From a virus: a DNA stretch of 26,553 nt. The translations under genes and the position numbers were made by a program. This document shows, one piece after another, positions 23,964 to 26,553 of this stretch (positions are counted from its first letter, which is position 1; the number at the start of each line of letters is the position of its first letter). The DNA is taken from positions 1-26,553 of the IMG/VR virus record IMGVR_UViG_3300046471_000080. One strand, written 5' to 3'. Below the pieces are notes generated by a model. The model worked only from the letters and a program-made list of their open reading frames with translations. It was not told the DNA's origin and searched no databases.

Positions 23964-26216
23964 TTAAAGCAAGACCGACTTTGAATACAGGTGGCCTAGG
24001 TCGAATAGTTCGCGGCGCGCCCACACCCATTGCTGCTTTTTGTTAATCGACTGACGCACGCGTACGTAGTCCAATGCTTGCAAAACTTTTCCAACTCGCA
24101 TTAATTCGCGCGTCCCGATACTTTTTGCGTCAAACCGAAGTGCATCCACCAACACCTCGTTTGCGCGTAGAAAATCGCGCGTTCGCGGCGTGGCAGTTTC
24201 ATCGTCGAAATCGCCCGGCGTGTCTAGCCACTGATCGACAATCGGAGTCCACGCATCGGAGATCTTGTGAGCGGCGTGAACGTGAACGGCGAGGCGCTCG
24301 GCGTCGCGCCAGTCGATATCTGTCAGGTCATATACGACGCACGCTTCGGCCCACAATTGGAGGCAGTCCCGTGCTATGGCTTCGGGGTCACACAGCCCCA
24401 CCATGACCGGCAACCAGCGCCGCTCGCCCGTTTCATCCCCGAGGAATTCTTCCTGGTTGGTGGTGCCGAAGAACAGGAAGCGCCGCGCAAAGTGGGTGTT
24501 GAATTCCTTGTACAGCGTGCGCCACTCTTCGTGCGTCCGGCTGATAAACGCCTTGATCGACTCGGCATCGCGCGAGTGCAGGCCGCGCAGCTCGCCCAGC
24601 TCGAGCACGAGCCGACCGCGCATGCGCCGCGATGCTTCGGCGTCGCGCTCGGCCAGGTTCAGTTCGGAATAGAAGTCGATGGCCGGCGCAAGGGCTTTGA
24701 CCGCGCGCGTCTTGCCCGCGCCCTGCCTGCCGACGAACACAGGCGCCATTGGCGCTTCGCAGCCGGGAGACAGCACGCGCCCGGCCAGCGCCGTCCACAT
24801 ATAACGGGACACCGCGCGCACGTACTCGCTATCGGTCACGCCCATGTAGTCGCGCAGGAAGTTCTCGATGCGCGGTGTACCATCCCACTCGAGCGAGCGT
24901 AGCCATTGCACGGCGCTGTCGAAACGGTTGTCGTCGGCCACGAGCCAGACGCCGTCGCGCATCATCTCTTTGGCGAGTTTCTTGAACCCTTGCTGCTCAA
25001 GCCGGATCTGCAGGCGGGTGTAATCAGCATCGGTGAAGCCGCGCCAGTCGTCGGTACCGTGCGCGGCAAGCATGATCTCGGCGCGGAACTCGTCGAAGCG
25101 GATATGCACGCCCGCTTCGAACGGGTCGGCAAGCCCCTTGACGACGTTCTCGATGATCGCCAGGATGCCGCCATTGTTGTCGCGCTTGAACCCCGGCCGT
25201 GAGCGCTGCGGCGCTTCGCCGGGCGCGGCCACGATGACTTCGAAGTCATCCTCGATCGGTTCCTGCCATCCATATTCACGCGCGGTGTGCAGGATCGTGC
25301 GCGCGGTGATCGCGCCGCGCTCACCGTCGTGCGCCTGCTTGATGTGCGGCCACACACGTTCGTTGAGGAAGTCCGGCGCGTATTTGCTTGAGCGCGCCGA
25401 GAACTCGTGTGCGAGCGCGAGACCTTCGTCGGAGCCGGACGTGGCGTGATGCAGCGCGAAAATGATGTTGCGCCACGCCTCATAATCGAGTTCGTCGTCA
25501 CCCGTATTGGGGATCGCGCCGAGCGCAGCGCGCACCTGTTCCAGCTCGACCGACACTTCACCGACGGTGGGCGCAACAGGCAGTTCGCGCTCGACGTAAT
25601 GGCAGTTCGCCGACAGTGGCCAGTCCATCTCGGCGGCGTAGGTCTTCGGCATATCGTCCAGCTCGAACGTGTCGAGTGGCACGGACGCGCCGGCCAGCGG
25701 CAGGACGAACATATTGCCGAAGCCGTCGGCCGGCACGCTGTTCTGCTTGGGGAAGATCTCGACTTGGCCGCGGGAAACACCGGCCACACCGGAACGCAAG
25801 CCGCACATTTCGAGCACAGTGCGCAACGCGTAACGCACGCTGTACGCATCCTGCGGCGCGTCCCACAGCAGATAGATGTGCAGCCCCGCACCACCGGACG
25901 AGCGGAACGGAATAGGGCACATACCGAACTGCTCGCACGCGGCCATGATCTTCAGCGCCACGGCCTGCATTTCCGGCCAGGGTGTTTCGCCTTTGTGCGA
26001 ATCAAGATCGAGCGCCGCAATCCGCGTGGTGTTGGCGCCGGGCTGGATCTGCGCCGCACCGTATGCCGGGCCACCGTTGACGTGGTGCGCGAGCTTCGCG
26101 TCGGTCAGTGGACGATTGGTGTGGGACAGCTTGCCGTCGCGCTTGACCCAGCAGTGGGACGTGACGACGCGCGAGACGATCGGCGCGAGCGCGGCGACCA
26201 GGATTTCGTTATTCAT
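23964..26216 (-). CDS. Primase-helicase: TOTE-type primase, PriCT, VapE/DUF5906-like helicase
   Basis: A 750-residue fusion for replication start. The N-terminal primase has the AEP catalytic pair in LDLD (Asp 70 and Asp 72), SSGGAGLHIYL at 106-116 with catalytic-loop His 113, and EIFPKQ at 153-158 followed by FGNMFVLPL, a TOTE-conflict-type primase pattern. A PriCT-2-like segment (about 225-300, EAWRNIIFALHHAT) follows. The helicase half resembles VapE/DUF5906: P-loop GRQGAGKT at 495-502, a Walker B-like LVLELGEL at 535-542, sensor FFGTTNQEEFL at 581-591 and the arginine block GERRWLPV at 597-604. ATG 26216 overlaps the upstream stop as ATGA. It likely primes and unwinds phage DNA; a host polymerase may elongate, as no DNA polymerase is visible here. 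Confidence 0.88.
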   Translation of the reverse strand: MNNEILVAALAPIVSRVVTSHCWVKRDGKLSHTNRPLTDAKLAHHVNGGPAYGAAQIQPGANTTRIAALDLDSHKGETPWPEMQAVALKIMAACEQFGMCPIPFRSSGGAGLHIYLLWDAPQDAYSVRYALRTVLEMCGLRSGVAGVSRGQVEIFPKQNSVPADGFGNMFVLPLAGASVPLDTFELDDMPKTYAAEMDWPLSANCHYVERELPVAPTVGEVSVELEQVRAALGAIPNTGDDELDYEAWRNIIFALHHATSGSDEGLALAHEFSARSSKYAPDFLNERVWPHIKQAHDGERGAITARTILHTAREYGWQEPIEDDFEVIVAAPGEAPQRSRPGFKRDNNGGILAIIENVVKGLADPFEAGVHIRFDEFRAEIMLAAHGTDDWRGFTDADYTRLQIRLEQQGFKKLAKEMMRDGVWLVADDNRFDSAVQWLRSLEWDGTPRIENFLRDYMGVTDSEYVRAVSRYMWTALAGRVLSPGCEAPMAPVFVGRQGAGKTRAVKALAPAIDFYSELNLAERDAEASRRMRGRLVLELGELRGLHSRDAESIKAFISRTHEEWRTLYKEFNTHFARRFLFFGTTNQEEFLGDETGERRWLPVMVGLCDPEAIARDCLQLWAEACVVYDLTDIDWRDAERLAVHVHAAHKISDAWTPIVDQWLDTPGDFDDETATPRTRDFLRANEVLVDALRFDAKSIGTRELMRVGKVLQALDYVRVRQSINKKQQWVWARRELFDLGHLYSKSVLL

Positions 26217-26553
26217 AGAAGGTCAAGGCCCGAAAGATCGACGAGCGGCGTGGAATAGCCGAGCATCTGCGGGTGCAACGGGTCGCCAGATTTTGTTAGG
26301 CCAAACCCCTTGATGGGTTTGCCAGAATCGAGCAGGAGACGGGAAAGCCAATCAAGCCGGTAATGCAGCGACGACGGCAGCTTGTCGCGCGATCCCCAGC
26401 ACGGCACCAATTGGTCAGCGTCCCGGATGATGGATGCTAGATGCGCGTCGTTGTCTGGACCGATGGGATCAACCGCGCTTGCGAGCGCACGTACGTCGGT
26501 TGAGCAAAACGCAAAACAGTTGCCGACGACGAAACGGCGACCGCCGTTTCGAA
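26213..26553 (-). CDS. DUF1643-family protein (5' part missing)
   Basis: The C-terminal 113 residues of a gene running off the right end. The visible sequence has RRFVVGNCFAFCSTDVRALA, then VDPIGPDNDAHL, then LVPCWGS, a spacing and motif set I recognise from DUF1643, in which (G/N)LFAFRATDP and DPxGPxND recur. The family has no established biochemical role; it is frequent in phages and mobile elements. It ends in an ATGA overlap with the primase-helicase, suggesting coupled expression with replication genes. The open frame continues to the window edge with no stop; the short ATG-started part alone would miss the diagnostic motifs. Confidence 0.75.
   Translation of the reverse strand, partial: RNGGRRFVVGNCFAFCSTDVRALASAVDPIGPDNDAHLASIIRDADQLVPCWGSRDKLPSSLHYRLDWLSRLLLDSGKPIKGFGLTKSGDPLHPQMLGYSTPLVDLSGLDLL

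Noticed and set aside
1-26553. tRNA genes, CRISPR arrays, insertion sequences and integrase
   Set aside because: No cloverleaf-like segments, regularly spaced repeats or transposase/integrase motifs were noticed by eye; a tRNAscan or IS search could still find something I missed.

Overview
The window is one contiguous stretch of a tailed-phage genome (free phage or prophage; the sequence alone does not decide). It is GC-rich, with rarer codon positions filled by G/C. Every supported gene lies on the minus strand, so the biological reading order runs from the right end of the window to the left. Head genes resemble the Bordetella phage BPP-1 type (Bbp16 cement, Bbp17-like capsid, Bbp19 families). 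Tail and ejection genes are T7-like (tail tubular A and B, gp13, gp14, a lytic-transglycosylase core protein and a giant internal protein). This points to a short-tailed (podovirus) phage of a GC-rich proteobacterium. A Burkholderiales host is my inference from overall resemblance, not proven here.

Layout in transcription order. (1) Replication edge, 26553-23964: the 3' part of a DUF1643-family gene, then a 750-residue primase-helicase with an archaeo-eukaryotic-type (TOTE-like) primase, a PriCT-like linker and a VapE/DUF5906-type helicase. (2) A relatively AT-rich intergenic gap, 23805-23963, with inverted and direct repeats; it is the best place in the window for a promoter and/or origin. 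(3) Packaging and head, 23804-15321: small HTH protein, terminase small and large subunits, a GNAT acetyltransferase, a cupin-like protein, a small Ala/Gly-rich protein, portal, capsid-staple-like protein, an Acb2/Tad1-type immune-evasion protein, Bbp19-family protein, scaffold, major capsid protein and Bbp16-type cement protein. (4) Tail and ejection, 15276-3240: a small protein, tail tubular A and B, gp13-like, gp14-like, lytic transglycosylase core protein, and a 1903-residue LPD38-type internal protein with a zinc-protease motif. (5) Host recognition and lysis, 3180-1: a T7-type tail fibre N-terminus fused to a beta-helix tailspike, a membrane/coiled-coil protein, a holin, and a lambda R-type endolysin cut by the left end.

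Most genes are joined by ATGA, GTGA or TAATG overlaps, so this is probably a long polycistronic unit with internal control points. The most interesting items are: the Acb2-like cyclic-oligonucleotide sponge embedded among capsid genes; a 12-base word (CGTAACCATACC on the coding strand) present three times exactly and once as a variant, directly after stop codons in three of four cases; a perfect 9-bp hairpin at the tailspike start codon with the Shine-Dalgarno sequence in its loop; and a zincin motif in the giant ejection protein. No RNA polymerase, integrase, reverse transcriptase, tRNA or CRISPR array was seen in the window.
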